Source: Vanilla planifolia (Eukaryota; Streptophyta; Magnoliopsida; Asparagales; Orchidaceae). Taken from it: a stretch of DNA of 64,000 nucleotides. Positions 1 to 12,300 of the stretch are shown one piece after another. The notes below the pieces were generated by a model that did not search any database, was not told where the DNA came from, and was given only the letters and a program-made list of their open reading frames with translations. Made by a program: the position numbers and the translations under genes. The DNA is taken from the NCBI GenBank assembly GCA_023846275.1, contig JAIUJO010000497.1:353501-417500 (forward strand). The letters are read 5' to 3'. Numbering within the stretch: position 1 is the stretch's first letter; every line of letters begins with the position of its first letter.

Positions 1-3000
1 TCTACCCTACATTACTCTGCTCTACTATTTTCCACTTTGCTCAACTCTACCCTGCCTGAACCTATCCTACATTACCCTACCTGAACCTATCCTACATTAC
101 CCTACCTTAGCCTATGCTACTCTACTCTATACTACTCTCCTTTCTTATCCTCTCCTCTATCTTACTTTCTCTACACTACCCTAGATTACCCAACCCTATG
201 TTATGTTACCCTACTCTACTATACTCTACTCTACTCTTCTCTTCTCTTCTCTTCTCTACTCTTCTCTACTCTACTCTACTCTACTCTACTCTATTATATT
301 CTACTCTACTCTACTCTACTCTACTTTACTTTGCTATACTCTACACCACCATACTCTACTCTCCTCTCCTCGCTTCTCCTCTACCCTACCCTATCAAACC
401 CTATTCTATTCTACCCTACCATACCCTGTCCTACGTTATGCAACTCTATTGTACTTCACTCTACTCTACTCTACTCTACTCTACACTACTCTAACTTACT
501 CTACTCTACTATACTCTACTCTATTCTACTCCACCCTACTCTACTTCACTCTTCCCTACTCTACTCTACTCTACTCTACTTTACTCTAATCCACTCTACT
601 CTAGTCTGCTCTACTCAATTCTATAATACTCTACTCAAATCTACTCTACTCTTCTCTATTCTAAGTTAGCCTAGTCTAGCCTTGCTTAGCCTTACCTAGC
701 CTTGCTTAACCTTGCCTAGTTTATCCTAACCTTGCTCTACTCTACTCTTCTCTACTTTCCTCTACTTTAATCAACTCTACTTTTCTTTATTCTACTCAAG
801 TCTGCTCTACCCTACTCTACTTTACTTTAGCCTAGCCTGGCCTAACCAAACTCTACACTACTCTACTCTATTCTACCCTATCTTACCCTATCCTACCCTA
901 CTCTTCGCTACTCTACTCGACTCTACCCTACTCTACTCTCCTCTCCTCTCCTCACTTCTCCTCTCCTCTACTCTCCTCTCCTCTTCTTTCCTCTCTTTTG
1001 CTCTATTATTGTCTACTTTGGTTTGCACTTATCTACTTTGCTATACTCTACTCTATTATACTATACTCTACTTTACTCTACTCTATTCTACACTACTATG
1101 CTATGCTCTGCTCTATTTTACTCTGCTCTACTCTAATATACCCTACATTTTCCTACCCTATTTTCCCTATCTTATCCTATGTTACTCTAATCTACTATAC
1201 TCTGCTCTATTCAATACTACTCTACTCTAATCTACTCCACTCTACTCTACTCTATACTACTCTTGCTTACCCTAGCCTAGGGTAGCCTAACCTAGCCAAA
1301 ATAAGCCTAGTCTTGCCTAGCCATGGTTAGTTTAGCCTAACCTAGCTCTACTTTACTCAACTCTACTCCTCACTATTCTACACTAATTTACTCTACTCTA
1401 CTTTATTATACTATACTCTACTCTACTCTACTTTACTATACTATACTCTACTCTAATCTACGATATTCTACTCAGTGTTACTCTACTATTCTATACTCTA
1501 TTCTACTCTATTCTTCTATACTATAGTTTACTCTACTCTATTCTACTCTGTTCTAATATTCTATACTCTACTCTACACTACTCTACTCTACTCTCATTTA
1601 CCCTAACCTATTATAGCTTAACAAAGCTTTGCTATACTCTACTCTACTCAACACTATCCTATCCTACCATACCCTACCCTATCCTATCCTACCCTACCCA
1701 TCTATGCTACTCTACTCTAATCTACTCACCTCTCTTCTCTTCTCCTCTACTCCACTCTACTTATCTCTACTCTACTCTGCTCTCCCCTGCTCTCCTCTAC
1801 TCTGCTCTACTTTACTATGCTTTGCTCATCACTACTCTGCTCTGCTTTGCTTTATCCTTCTCTACTTTACTCTACTTTCCTCTACTCTACTATGCACTTT
1901 TATACTCTGCTTATTATGTTTTATTCTACACTACTCTACTCTACTCTGGTCTTCTCTACTCTATTCTACCCTGGTCTGTTATGCTCTACTTTACTCTACT
2001 CTACCTTAGATTACCATACCCTATAATACCCTACCTTACCAAATGCTACTTTACTCTACTCTACTTTATTTTACTCTACTCTACTCTATTCTACTCTACC
2101 TTACTCTACACTACAAAATCATACCCTAGCCTAGACTAGCCTAGCCTTACCTAGCCTTACTTTTTTTAGCCTAGCTTAGCTCAATTTAGCTCAACTCTAC
2201 TTTACCCTACTCAACTCTACTCTACTCCTCTCAATTCTTCTCTACTCTGCATAACTCTACTTTACTCTACTCTACTTTACTCTTCTCTACTCTACTCTAC
2301 TCTACTATACTATATTCTTCACTACTCTACTCTACTTTAACATAGCATAGCCTTGCATAACCAAGCCTAGCCTAGCACTTCTTATCATTGCCTTGCCTTT
2401 TCTAGCCTAGCCTCACCTAGCTTTACTCTACTCCACTTTATTTACTCTACTCAACTCTACCTTACCCTAACCTTGTCTTATCCTATCCTATCCTATGTTA
2501 TGCTGCTCTATTCTACTTTACTCTACTCCACTCTTCTCTCCTCTTCTCTTCCCTTATCTACTCTACTTTACCCTGCTTTACTATGCTCTATTCCACTCTT
2601 CTTTGCTTTGCTCTATTCTGCTCAACTTTGCTCTCCTATACTCTACTCTGTTTTGCTGTGCTCTACTCTACTCTACTTTGCTCTGTTATACTTTGCTCTG
2701 CTATACTCTTCTTTGCTCTACTCTACTCAATCCTATCCTATACTACCCTACCCTATCATACCCTAGCTTATGCTACTCTACTCTACTCTACTCTAACTTA
2801 CCCTAGCCAAACCTAGCCTAACTTAACCTTTTCTAACCTAACATAACTCTACTCTACTATACTCTATAGTATTCTAGCCTAACATTACCTAACCTAGCCT
2901 AGCCTTGTGTTACTCTACTCTACTTTATTCTATTATACTATAGCCTATCTTAGCACTACTCTATTCTACTTTACTCTTCTATGCCCTACTCTACTCTGCT

Positions 3001-3170
3001 CTACTTTGTTCTAAACTTCTCTACTATACTCTACTTTTCTATACTCTTCTCTACTCTTCTTTGCTCTACCCTTCTCTATTCTACTCTACTATGCTCTACT
3101 CTACACTTCTCTACACTACTCTGCTCTGTATTGCTCTACTATACTATACTCTACCCTAGCCAAGCCTAGC
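1..3170 (+). repeat. Left arm of large inverted repeat 1
   Basis: This stretch matches the reverse complement of about 7150-10200 in its irregular variant strings, not just in pentamer type. Matched points are 3169 with 7159, 2766 with 7555, 2473 with 7845, a run of seven T at about 2161 with A's at about 8165, and 111-116 with 10083-10088. The coordinate sum is about 10320 on the inner side and about 10199 at the outer end, so the right arm has lost about 120 bp net. In an 80-bp sample around 2701-2780 I counted about 9 differences. The arm is cut by the window edge and may extend further left. Confidence 0.9.
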
Positions 3171-3945
3171 TTCGCCTAGTCAAGCCTAAGAAAGCCAAAA
3201 ATAGCCTAACTTAACCTACCTAGGTAACATAGCCTTACTCTTCTTTACTCTACTCTACTATGCTCTACTATACTATACTTTATTCTAGTCTTTCCTAGCT
3301 TAGCTTAACTTAACCTACTACTACTCTACTTTGCTCTTTTTTACTTTAGTCCGTGCTAGTTTAGCCTACCTTAGCATTATTTTATTCTACTCTACTTTGA
3401 TCTACTCTACTCTACTCTACTCTAATCTACTCTACTCAAGCTTATCCTAGCCAAGCTTAACCCAGCATAGCCTTACCTAACATAGCCTAGCCTAGCCAAG
3501 CCTGCTCCACTCTTTTATACTCTATTCTACTCTTCTTTACCCTTCTCTAATCAAATCTACTCTACTTTATCGTACCCTACCCTAGCTAAGCCTAGCATAA
3601 CATAACCTTGCCTAGCCCAACCTTGCTCTACTCTACTCTACTCTACTCTACCATACTCTACTCTACTCTAGCATTGCCTAGCCAAATATAGCATAACCTA
3701 GCCAAGCCTAGCCCTATGCTACTCTACTCTACTCTACTTCACTCTATTATTCTCTAATCTAGCCTAACCTAACCTAGCCTAGCACTACTCAACTCTACTC
3801 TACTTTACTCTACTCTGCTCTAGTCCGCTCTACTCTGCTCTACTGTGTTATACTCTTCTCTGCTCTGCCTTACTTTGCTATACACTTTGCTATTCTGCTC
3901 TACTCTGCTCTGCTCTATTCTACTCCACTCTATTTCATTATTAAG
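3171..3945 (+). repeat. Unpaired CTCTA array between inverted arm and AT block A
   Basis: About 775 bp of pentamer array lie between the inner end of the left arm (about 3170) and AT block A. The right arm instead starts almost at the edge of the AT side (about 7150, just after the AACCR bridge). This stretch therefore has no evident mirror partner. It is rich in CCTAG/CTTAG units (3150-3230, 3290-3380, 3440-3500, 3575-3630, 3670-3715). It may have been deleted on the right, or inserted or shifted on the left. Confidence 0.75.
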
Positions 3946-5640
3946 TTTTTGAATCTTCAAGAGTCTTGTACTTGCTACCATCATTTGTATCATAGACATG
4001 AATTTTCATTAAAAAAGGTTTTTATTTAAAAACTAATACCTTATGAAGATAAAACTTTTTTAAATTTTTTAAAATTTGTTTTAATCAAAAATCAAAAAAA
4101 CATAATGTTTATCTATTAAAAACATCTAATTTTAATCATGATTTTTATCAACTATTGTGAAAAAAATTAATTTATTGTACAAAACTACAAAAAGACTCTT
4201 AAGATACTACTTTGTAAATAATGTATGAGTTTAATAAATTAATAAGTATCTTTTAAAATTCTTTTACAAAAATATATTTATTAAAAAATATTTTTATCCA
4301 AATTATGTAAAAATAAATATTTTATTTTTACATAATTAGAAATTTCCAAAAAATCAATTCCAAGTAATTTTTTATAAAATAGTTAAGTTTAAAATCTTTA
4401 TTTTAATAATTTCCATATCTTCTAAAAACATCAATTATATTAAAATAATATTTAAATTCTACTCTGTATTATTTTTCAAAAGAAGCAAATATTTAAAAAT
4501 AAGCTTTGAGTTTTCAATCATTGAAACAAAACTAATTATTATAAAAGAGAGGATCACTGAACATATTTTATTAGATAATTGTATAAAAAATAATAAATTT
4601 TATGTAATATTTATTTAAAAAGTTTTTTCTTTTGAAAATTTTTACCTATCACATTCTTAGAGTAAAAAAATATTTAGTCTTTTATTAAATTTTTTATTAC
4701 TGAGAGAAAACATTTTAAAAAATCTAAAAAAATATTTAATTTAAAAAAATATAAAAATATTTTTCAAATGTTTTTTTAATAATTTTAAAATGTATGACTA
4801 ATGTGATGTAGATATTGCCATTTAAGTTTATTTTTAAAGATAATTTTGAATAAATTTATTATGTATAATGACTTCATAAAATAGTTATATTTTAAAATGA
4901 ATAAAATATTATTCACTTTTTATAAAAAAAATTCTTTCTTTCATTAATTTTTTAAGAAAAAAATTATTATTTATTTTGGTCAAACTATGTGTTATTTTTT
5001 TAATTAAAAAAACTTAACCATGTGCTTATAAAAGTGAATAATTAGACTTTTAAAATTATTTTTTATGTGATAAATATCATCTTAAAATATGATTAAAAAA
5101 ATGCAGTATTTTAATAAATCAAATTATTTTTAAACAAAAATAATAATAATTAAATTTTTTATTTTAATTTACTACCTCTTTTCTTATAATACTAATATAC
5201 TTTATATAAAGCAAAATAAGGTATTTTAGATCATAGAAATATGATGTGATGACACAAATGATTTATATTTTTATCATTTTAGTTTAAGGTAACTAAGTTA
5301 TATTGATATTAGGCATATTTTTATTTTATATTTAGAATCATGATCTTTCGATTTTTAATTGCTTATTTATTTATATGTTATGTTATTATTGTTTTCTTTT
5401 GTTTGTATATTAATGGCACGGTTAAGTTTATTTTTTATGCTTCAGTAGCTTAGAGTTTCAAGATATTATAGTTTTATTTATAATATTTTATAACAATTAT
5501 TAAAAAAATTTCAAACTAAAATAAAATTGTAATCAGAAAGAATATTGTATATCACAATTTTAAATTTCTCCAAAATATATATCATTATTATTAGTTAACA
5601 TGAAAAATAAGAAGAAGAAAACCATTTTAAAGATCAAATT

Positions 5641-6380
5641 TACCAACTTTAATTTTGTAGTTTTCCATGAACTAGTAAAATTTACCTATAATTTATTTAT
5701 AAATTTTGTTTAAATATGATTATATCTACAAAATGTTAAGCAAAAAATAGATTTTGAATTCAATTATTCTGGATTTTATTCTTCAAAAATAAACAAAAAC
5801 CCTCTGAACAAGTACTATGCATATTGTTCTATTGGTTTGAAATTATGACAATACTTATTCTAGGTAAAACAATATGAAAGAAGTTATGTAGATGTCAAAA
5901 ACTAAGAAAACCCATGTGTTAACCATCATTGAATTTTCTAAAATTTCATAATTTGGATGTTCAATATTTTTGTGATAGTTCCATAAATTGTATTATATGA
6001 AAAAATAAAAATAATTAACACTTCAGAATTTACAATTTTTAAGGATTATTAACAAACTATGAGACATTTTTTCTTTCTGTCTCACATAATGAAAAAGTTT
6101 TTAACCATGGATGCAAATGCATAAAAAATTTACCAACATCAAAACAGAGCAAAAAACATGAGCTAACCATAACTTCATAAAAAGCTATAATTTTGAAGGC
6201 AACTGATTTTGTGGCTATTCCACAAAGCATATTATGAAAAAGACCATCACATAATCAACAACATGAAATGTGCAACTATTTTAGTAACAATTTATAATTA
6301 GTAAACCAATGAAACTATTAGAAATATTTGTCTACCTTTTTATTTTAATTATTTTGAATTTTATTTTCTATATAAAATAC
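5641..6380. repeat. Diverged trimer of ~245-bp monomers inside block A
   Basis: Three successive stretches align with one another. The string TACCAAC occurs at 5641 and 6131, exactly 490 bp apart. A CATG-centred motif falls at 5665 (CATGAACTAG), 5913 (CATGTGTTAACC) and 6157 (CATGAGCTAACC), spacings of 248 and 244. The second and third monomers align over most of their length: ATGTCAAAAAC at 5892 against ACATCAAAACA at 6136, then AACCAT, a run around ATAATTT, and TTCC-ATAAA against TTCC-ACAAA. This looks like a relic of a conventional satellite. Monomers 2 and 3 are the secure pair; monomer 1 is weaker. Confidence 0.7.
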
Positions 6381-6882
6381 TTTTTTAATTCTCTATCAAT
6401 GCAATTTCCTAAAAAAATAAAATAAAATCAAACATTGAAATATTTAATTTTTCTAAAAGATATATCATTACTATTAGTTAAATTATATTTAACAACTTTA
6501 TTTTTATTTTAAATTTTAAAGATTAATTTGCTTATTACATAATAAAGGAATCTAATAGTTTGAAAAAAGTATAGAATCTAAGTGTGGTTTAATAAATAAT
6601 TATATAAAAATAAAAGATATTATATTTACTTTTATAAATAATAGTTTATATTAATTGTTTTAATTTTTTTTACTTTCAAAAAATCTTTTCTTTATATTTA
6701 TTAGCTTTATTTTTAATTATAAATTAAAAAGATAAAATATTAATTTATATACTAAAAATAATAAAATAAAATATTATTTTGTATATCAACAATATAATAC
6801 ATTTGATTACTCCTTATGCTAAAAAATTTAAAATTAAATTTTATTAACATGAGTGTTATTCAAGATATAATTTGTTAGCAAT

Positions 6883-6883
6883 T

Positions 6884-6915
<32 letters not shown>

Positions 6916-6943
6916 TATCTATGTATATATATACATATATATA
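6883..6943. repeat. TA dinucleotide microsatellite with palindrome
   Basis: An almost pure alternating AT run (about 6883-6908) is followed after a short gap by a second TA-rich stretch. The second stretch holds a self-complementary string, ATGTATATATATACAT at 6921-6936. It lies in the right end of block A, which has no counterpart at the end of block B. Confidence 0.9.
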
Positions 6944-7035
6944 AAAGACCAATGTATAGTATGTCAAACATAAAGATTGACATTATAAAAATATAATCTT
7001 CAAAATTATATATTATAAGAATATTATTTATTTTT

Positions 7036-7142
7036 AAAACAAAAACAAACAAAACAAAACTAAACAAAACCAAAGCGAACCGAACCGAACCAAACCAAAT
7101 AGAATAGAAACAAAACGAACTGAATCGAACCAAACCAATCTG
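7036..7142. repeat. AACCR pentamer bridge between AT block A and TAGAG array
   Basis: The sequence can be cut into 5-mers without a break: CAAAA, CTAAA, CAAAA, CCAAA, GCGAA, CCGAA, CCGAA, CCAAA, CCAAA, TAGAA, TAGAA, ACAAA, ACGAA, CTGAA, TCGAA, CCAAA, and so on into TAGGC and TAGAG units. The pentamer register therefore carries through from A-rich units to AACCG units to the main array. The reverse complement is the GGTTCG type seen at 17796-17955 and 18311-18380. Confidence 0.88.
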
Positions 7143-9204
7143 ACTCGACTAGGCTAAGCTAGGCTTGAATAGGGTAGAGTAAAGTAGAGTAGAGTATAGT
7201 AGAGCAGAGCAATACAGAGCAGAGCAGAGTAGAAAAGTGTAGAGTAGAACAGAGATGAGCAGAGCAAAGAAGAGTAGAGAAGAGTATAGAAAAGCAGAAT
7301 AGAGTAGAGAAGTGTAGAACAAAGCAGAGCAAAGTAGAGTAGGGCAAAGAAGAGTAGAGTAGAACGGAGTAGTGCTAAGATAGGCTATAGTATAATAGAG
7401 TAAAGTAGAGTAGAGTAACATAAGGCTAGGCTAGGTTAGGCAATGTTAGGCTAGAGTACTATAAAGTAGAGTAGAGTTATGTTAAGTTAGGTAAGGATAA
7501 GTAAGGCTAGGTTAAGCAAGGGTAGGTTAGAGTAGAGTAGAGTAGCATATGCCAGGGTATGATAGGGCAGGACAGGATAGGGTAGGATTGAGTTGAGTAG
7601 AGCAAAGAAGAGTAGAGAAGAGCAAAGTATAATAGAGCAAAGTAGAGTAGAGTAGAGCAGAGTAAAAGAGAGCAGAGTAAAGAAGAGCAGAGTTGGATAG
7701 AATAGATCAAAGCAAAGAAGAGTAGAATAAAGCATAGTAAAGTAGAGTAAAGTAGAGCAGATAAGAGAAGAGAAGGGGAGAGAAAAGTGGAGTAGAGTGA
7801 AATAGAATAGGGCAACATAACATAGGATAAGATAGGATAAGGCAAGATAGAGGTGGAGTTGAGTAGAGTAGAATAAAGTAGAATAGAGTATAGTTAGGTG
7901 AGGCTAAGCTGGAAAGGGCAAGGCTATGATAAGAAGTGCTAGGCTTGGATTGGTTATGCTAAGCATTGCTATGTTAAAATAGAGTAGAGTAGAGTAGAGT
8001 AGAGAAGAATACAGTATAGTATAGTAGAGTATAGTAGAGAAGAGTAAAGTTAAGTATAGTAAAGTAGTGTTATGTATAGTAGAGAAGAGTTGAGAAGAGT
8101 ATAGTAGAGTAGAGTTGAGTAGGGTAAAGATGAGTAGAGCTAGTTTGAGCTAAGCTAGGCTAAAAAAAGTAAGGCTAAATAACGCTAGACTAGTCTAGGC
8201 TAGGGTATGCCTTTATAGAGTAGAGTAAAGTAGAATAAAGTAGAGTAAAATAGAGTAGAGTAGAGTAAAGTAGCATTTGGTACGGTAGGGTTTGGTAGGG
8301 TATGGTAATCTAAGGTAGAGGAGAATAAAGTAGAGCATAATAGAGTAGTGTAGTATAGAGTAAAGAAGAGCAGAGTAGAGTTGAGTAGAGTAGCACAGAA
8401 CTGAACATAGTAAAGTAGAGCATAAAAGAGCAAAGTAGAGTAGAGGAAAGTAGAGTAAAGTAGAGAAGGGTAGAGCAAAGCAGAGCTTAGTAGTGAAGAG
8501 AAGAGTAGAGTAAAGTAGAGCAGAGTAGAGGAGAGCAGGGGATTATAGAGTAGAGTATAGATAAGTAAAGTGGAGTAGAGGAGGAGAGAAGAGATGAGAA
8601 TAGATTAGAGTAGAGTAGCATAGAAGGGTAGGGTAGGATAGGATAGTATTGAGTGGAGTAGAGTATAGCAAAGCTTTGTTTAGCTATGCTAGGTTAAGCT
8701 AAATGAGAGTAGAGTAGAGTAGAGTATAGAATATTAGAGTAGAGTAGAATAGAGTAGAATAAAGTACAGTATAGTAGAATAGAGTAGAGTAGAATATAGA
8801 ATAGTAGAGTAACACAGAGTAGAATATAGTAGTGTAGAGTAGAGTAGAGTATAGTAGAGTATAATAGAGAGGAGAATAGTAGAGTAGAGTATAGTAGAGT
8901 AGTGTAGAATAGAGAAGAGTAGAGTTGAGTAAAGTAGAGCTAGGTTCGACTAAGCTAAGCATGACTAGGCAAGACTAGGGTAAGCAAGAGTAGTGTAGAG
9001 TAGAGTAGAGTGAAGTAGATTAGAGTAGATTAGTGCTGAATAGAGTAGAGTATAGTAGATTAGAGTAGCATAGGGTAAGGTAGGGAAAAATAGGGTAGGA
9101 TAATGTACGGTATATTAGAGAAGAGCAAAGTAAAATAGAGCAGAGCACAACTTAGTATAGTAGAATAAAGTAGAGTAATAGAGCAGAGTAGAGCAAAAGA
9201 GAGG

Positions 9205-9262
9205 AAAGAAGAGGAGAGGAGAGTAGAGGAGAGGAGAAGTGAGGAGAGGAGAGGAGAGTAGA
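9205..9262 (+). repeat. GGAGA-rich purine patch (mirror partner at 940-1015)
   Basis: A nearly all-purine patch of GAGGA/GAGAG units, interrupted by few T. It is the reverse-complement counterpart of the CCTCT patch at about 940-1015. Mirror-like polypurine tracts can form triplex DNA, but that is a family-level expectation and not shown here. Confidence 0.8.
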
Positions 9263-9295
9263 GTAGAGTGGGGTAGAGTCGAGTAGAATGGAATA

Positions 9296-9313
9296 GGGTA
9301 GGGTAGGGTAGGG
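9296..9313 (+). other. Quadruplex-type motif from TAGGG units
   Basis: Four GGG runs separated by TA (GGG at 9296, 9301, 9306 and 9311) meet the standard G-quadruplex pattern with 2-nt loops. The motif is a by-product of four consecutive TAGGG pentamers. The spacing is 5, not 6 or 7, so it is not a vertebrate or plant telomere repeat. Confidence 0.75.
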
Positions 9314-12300
9314 TAAGATAGGGTAGAATAGAGTAGAGTAGTGTAGAGTTTGGTTAGGCTAGGCTAGGCTAAAGTTAAGTAAAGTAGGATAGAGCAGACC
9401 TGAGTAGAATAAAGAAAAGTAGAGTTGATTAAAGAAGAGGAAAGTAGAGAAGAGTAAAGTTTAATAGAGCAAGGTTAGGATAGACTAAGCAAGGCTAGGT
9501 AAGGCTAGGCCAGGCTAGACTAGGCTAACTTAGAGTAGAGAAGAGCAGAGTAGAGTTGAGTACAGTAGTGTACAATTGAGTAGAGTAGAGTAGATTAGAG
9601 TAGAGTGGATTAGAGTAAAGTAGAGTAGAGTAATGTTGGATAGATTAAAGTAGAGTAGAGTAGAGTAGAGTAGAGTATAATAGAGTAAAGTAAGTTAGAG
9701 TAGTGTAGAGTAGAGTAAAGTAGAGTAAAGTACAGTAGAGAAGCATAACGTAGGGTAGGGTATGGTAGGGTAGGATAGGATAGGCTAGGATAGGGTAGGA
9801 TAGAGGAGAAGCTAGGGAGGAGAGTAGAGAAGGGTAAAGTAGAGTAGAGTAAAGTAAAGTAGAGTAGAGCAGAGTAGAGTATAATAGAGTACAGTGGAAT
9901 AGAATAGAGTAGAGTAGAGTAGAGTAGAGTAGAGAAGAGTAGAGAACAGTAGAGTCGAGTATAGTAGAGTAGAGCATAGTAGAGTTGGGTAACATAATAT
10001 AGGGTAGGATAGGGTAAAGTAAGGTAGGATAGAGGAGAGGAGAAGAGAAGAGAGTAGTGTAGAGTAGAGTAGAGTAGAGTAACATAGGCTAAGGTAGAGT
10101 AAGACAGGATAGGATCAGGTATGATAGAGTAGAGTAAAATGGAACATAATAGAGCAGAGTAATGTAGGGTAGAGCAAAGCAAAGACCATAAGGGAATTAT
10201 AAAGCAGAGTAGAGCAAAGTAAAGAAAAGAAGAGTAGAGCAGAGCAAAGCAAAGTAGATTAGAGGAGAGTAGAGTATTGTAGAGTAGAGTAGCATAGGGT
10301 AGGGTAAATTAGGGCAGGGTAGAATACGAAAGGATAGATTAGAGTATAGTAGAGCATAGTAGAGTCGAGTAGAGTAAAGTAGAGTAGAGTAGAGCTAGGT
10401 TAGGTAAGGCTAGGCTAGAGTAGAATAGAGTAGAGTACAATAGAGTATATTGGAACAGAGTAGAGTAAAGTAGAGTAGCAAAGAGTAGAGAAGAGGTAAG
10501 TTAGGCTAAGCTATGCTAGCCTAGGATCGAGTATATTAAAGTACAACAGAGTATAATAGAGTAGAGTAGAGTAGAATAGAATAGATTAAACTTGAGTAGA
10601 GTAGAGTAAAGTAGAGTTGGATAGAGTAGAGTAGAGTAGAGTATAGAAGAGTAGAGCAGAGTAGAGTATTATAAAGTAAAGTAGAGTAGAAAAGACTATG
10701 GTAGAGCTAGGTTAGGCTAGGCTAAGTTAGAACCGAGTATAGTAGAGTAGAGTAGAGTAGAGTTGGGTAGAGTAGGGTAGTGTAGAGTAAAGCTGGGTAG
10801 AGTAGAGAAGAGTAGAGTAGAGTAGAGTGGAGTGGAGTATAGTAGAGTAGAGTAGAGTGGAGTAGAGTAGGGTAGAGTAGAGTAGAGTAGAGAAAAGTAG
10901 AGTAGAGTAGAGTAGAGTTGAGCAAAGTAGCATAGAATAGAGTAAAGTAGAGTAGTACTAGGTTACAGTAGGCTTGGCTAAGAAATTTAGGTAAGACGAG
11001 GCTAGGTAAGGCTAGATTTGAGTAGAGTATAATAGAGTAAACTATATTAGAATAAAGTAGGGTAGAGTAGAGTAGAGTAGTATAGGGTAGGATAGGATAG
11101 GGTTGGGTAGGATAGGGTAGTGTAGAGTAGAGTAGAGTAAAGAAGAGTAGAGCTGAGTATAGCAGAGTAGAGTAGGGTAGACGATTGGAGAGGAGAGCAA
11201 AGCAAAGTAGAGTAGAGTAGAGGAGTGGAGAGGAGAAGAGAGTAGAGTAAATTAAAGTAGGGTAGTGTAAGGTAGGTAAGATAGGATTGTGTAGGGTAGG
11301 GTAGGTAGTGTATGGTAGATAGAGTAGAGTATAATAGAGTAGAGTAGTGTAAGACTAGGCTAGGCTAGACTAAGTTAAGCTAGAGTATAGAAGAGTAGAG
11401 TGGAGTAAAGTAGAGTATAGTAGAGTAGCATAAAATAGGGTAGGGTTGGATAGAGTACTGTAGAATAGGGTACGATAGAGTAGAGTAGAGTAGAATAGAG
11501 TAGAGTAGAGTAGAGAAAAGCAAATTAGAGTAGAACAGAATTGAGTAGAGTAGAGCAAAGTAGAGCAGAGCAGTGTAGAGCAGAGTAGAAGAGTGGAGAG
11601 GAGAGCGAAGGGGATTAGAGGAGAGTAGAGAATAGGAGAGAAGAGGAGAAGAGAGGAGAGTAGAGTAAAGTAGAGTAGCATAAGATAGGAGAGGGTATGG
11701 TATGATAGAATAGAATAGAGTAGGGTAGAGTACAGTGGAGTAGAGTAGAGCTTGGTTAGACTAGGCTAGAGTGGAGTAGAGTAGGATAGAGTAGAGTATT
11801 GTAGAATAGAGTATAGTATAATAGAGTAGAGTAGAGTAGAATAGAGTATAGTAAAGTATAGTAGAGTAGAGTAATGTAGAATATAGTAGAGTAAAGTAAA
11901 ATGGAGTAAAGTAGAGTAGAGTAGAGATTAGTTTTGCTTTGTTAGGCTAGGTAAGGCTTGGTTAAGAAAAGAATTGTTAGCCAAGGCTAGGCTAAGTAAG
12001 GCTATGCTAGAGTAGAGTTGAGAAAAGTATAGCAGACTAGAGTAGTGTAAAGTATAGTTGACTAGCATAAGATAGGCTAGGGTAGTGTAATGTAAAATAA
12101 GGAAGAGTAGAGTAGAATAGAATAGAGTATAGCAAAGCAGAGTATAGTAGAGTAGAGTAGAGTAGAGTAGAGCAAAGTAGAGAAGAGCAAAAAGAGGAGA
12201 AGAGATGAGAGTAGGGTAGAGCAGGGCAAAGAAGAGTAGTGGAGAAGAGCGGAGAGGAGAGGAGAGTAGAGTAGAGTAGGGTGGCATAGAGTAGACACCG

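Larger units (their letters stand above)
1..3945 (+). repeat. Degenerate pentamer satellite, CTCTA polarity, left of AT block A
   Basis: Nearly every base belongs to a 5-bp unit of the CTCTA family on the + strand. Common variants are CTTTA, CTATA, CTCTG, TTCTA and CACTA. The array alternates with shorter runs of CCTAG/CCTAA units and CCCTA/TCCTA units. CCCTA runs occur near 50-110, 400-430, 880-900, 1660-1700 and 2470-2500, and CCTAG-type runs near 665-720, 1265-1345, 2130-2180, 2340-2430 and 3150-3230. Open frames on this strand translate to Leu-Tyr-Ser-Thr-Leu repeats and are by-products of the period. The array runs off the left edge of the window and ends abruptly at AT-rich DNA around 3945. 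I see no gene or RNA in it. Confidence 0.97.
3946..7035. repeat. AT-rich block A (loop of inverted repeat 1)
   Basis: Composition changes sharply from pentamer array to very AT-rich, non-pentameric DNA. The block is a diverged direct copy of block B (23055-26212). Matching landmarks include a shared opening near 3950/23060, the AGTTTAAGGTAACTAAG string (5281 and 24489) and the GAGCTAACCATAA string (6160 and 25657). Over 111 bp from 5281/24489 I counted 12 differences, about 89% identity. Open frames in it are short and of low complexity, with no recognisable domain. Homology to B's right end stops near 6730; the remaining 300 bp include a TA microsatellite. No gene is supported. Confidence 0.93.
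7150..10200 (-). repeat. Right arm of large inverted repeat 1
   Basis: Its reverse complement follows 1-3170 in order. Variant strings that are not plain CTCTA match: a CTACCTTAGCCTATG string at 104-116 and 10083-10094, the CT-rich patch at 940-1015 against the GA-rich patch at 9205-9265, and the run of A at about 8163 against T at about 2161. The arm begins within 10 bp of the AACCR bridge, so the loop is asymmetric: about 775 bp of array plus block A on the left, but only the bridge on the right. Confidence 0.9.

Noticed and set aside
6834..7133. Minus-strand 99-codon frame with hydrophobic, membrane-like composition
   Set aside because: It crosses the AACCR bridge and the TA microsatellite; its composition follows from AT-rich low-complexity DNA. 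Block B lacks this part altogether.
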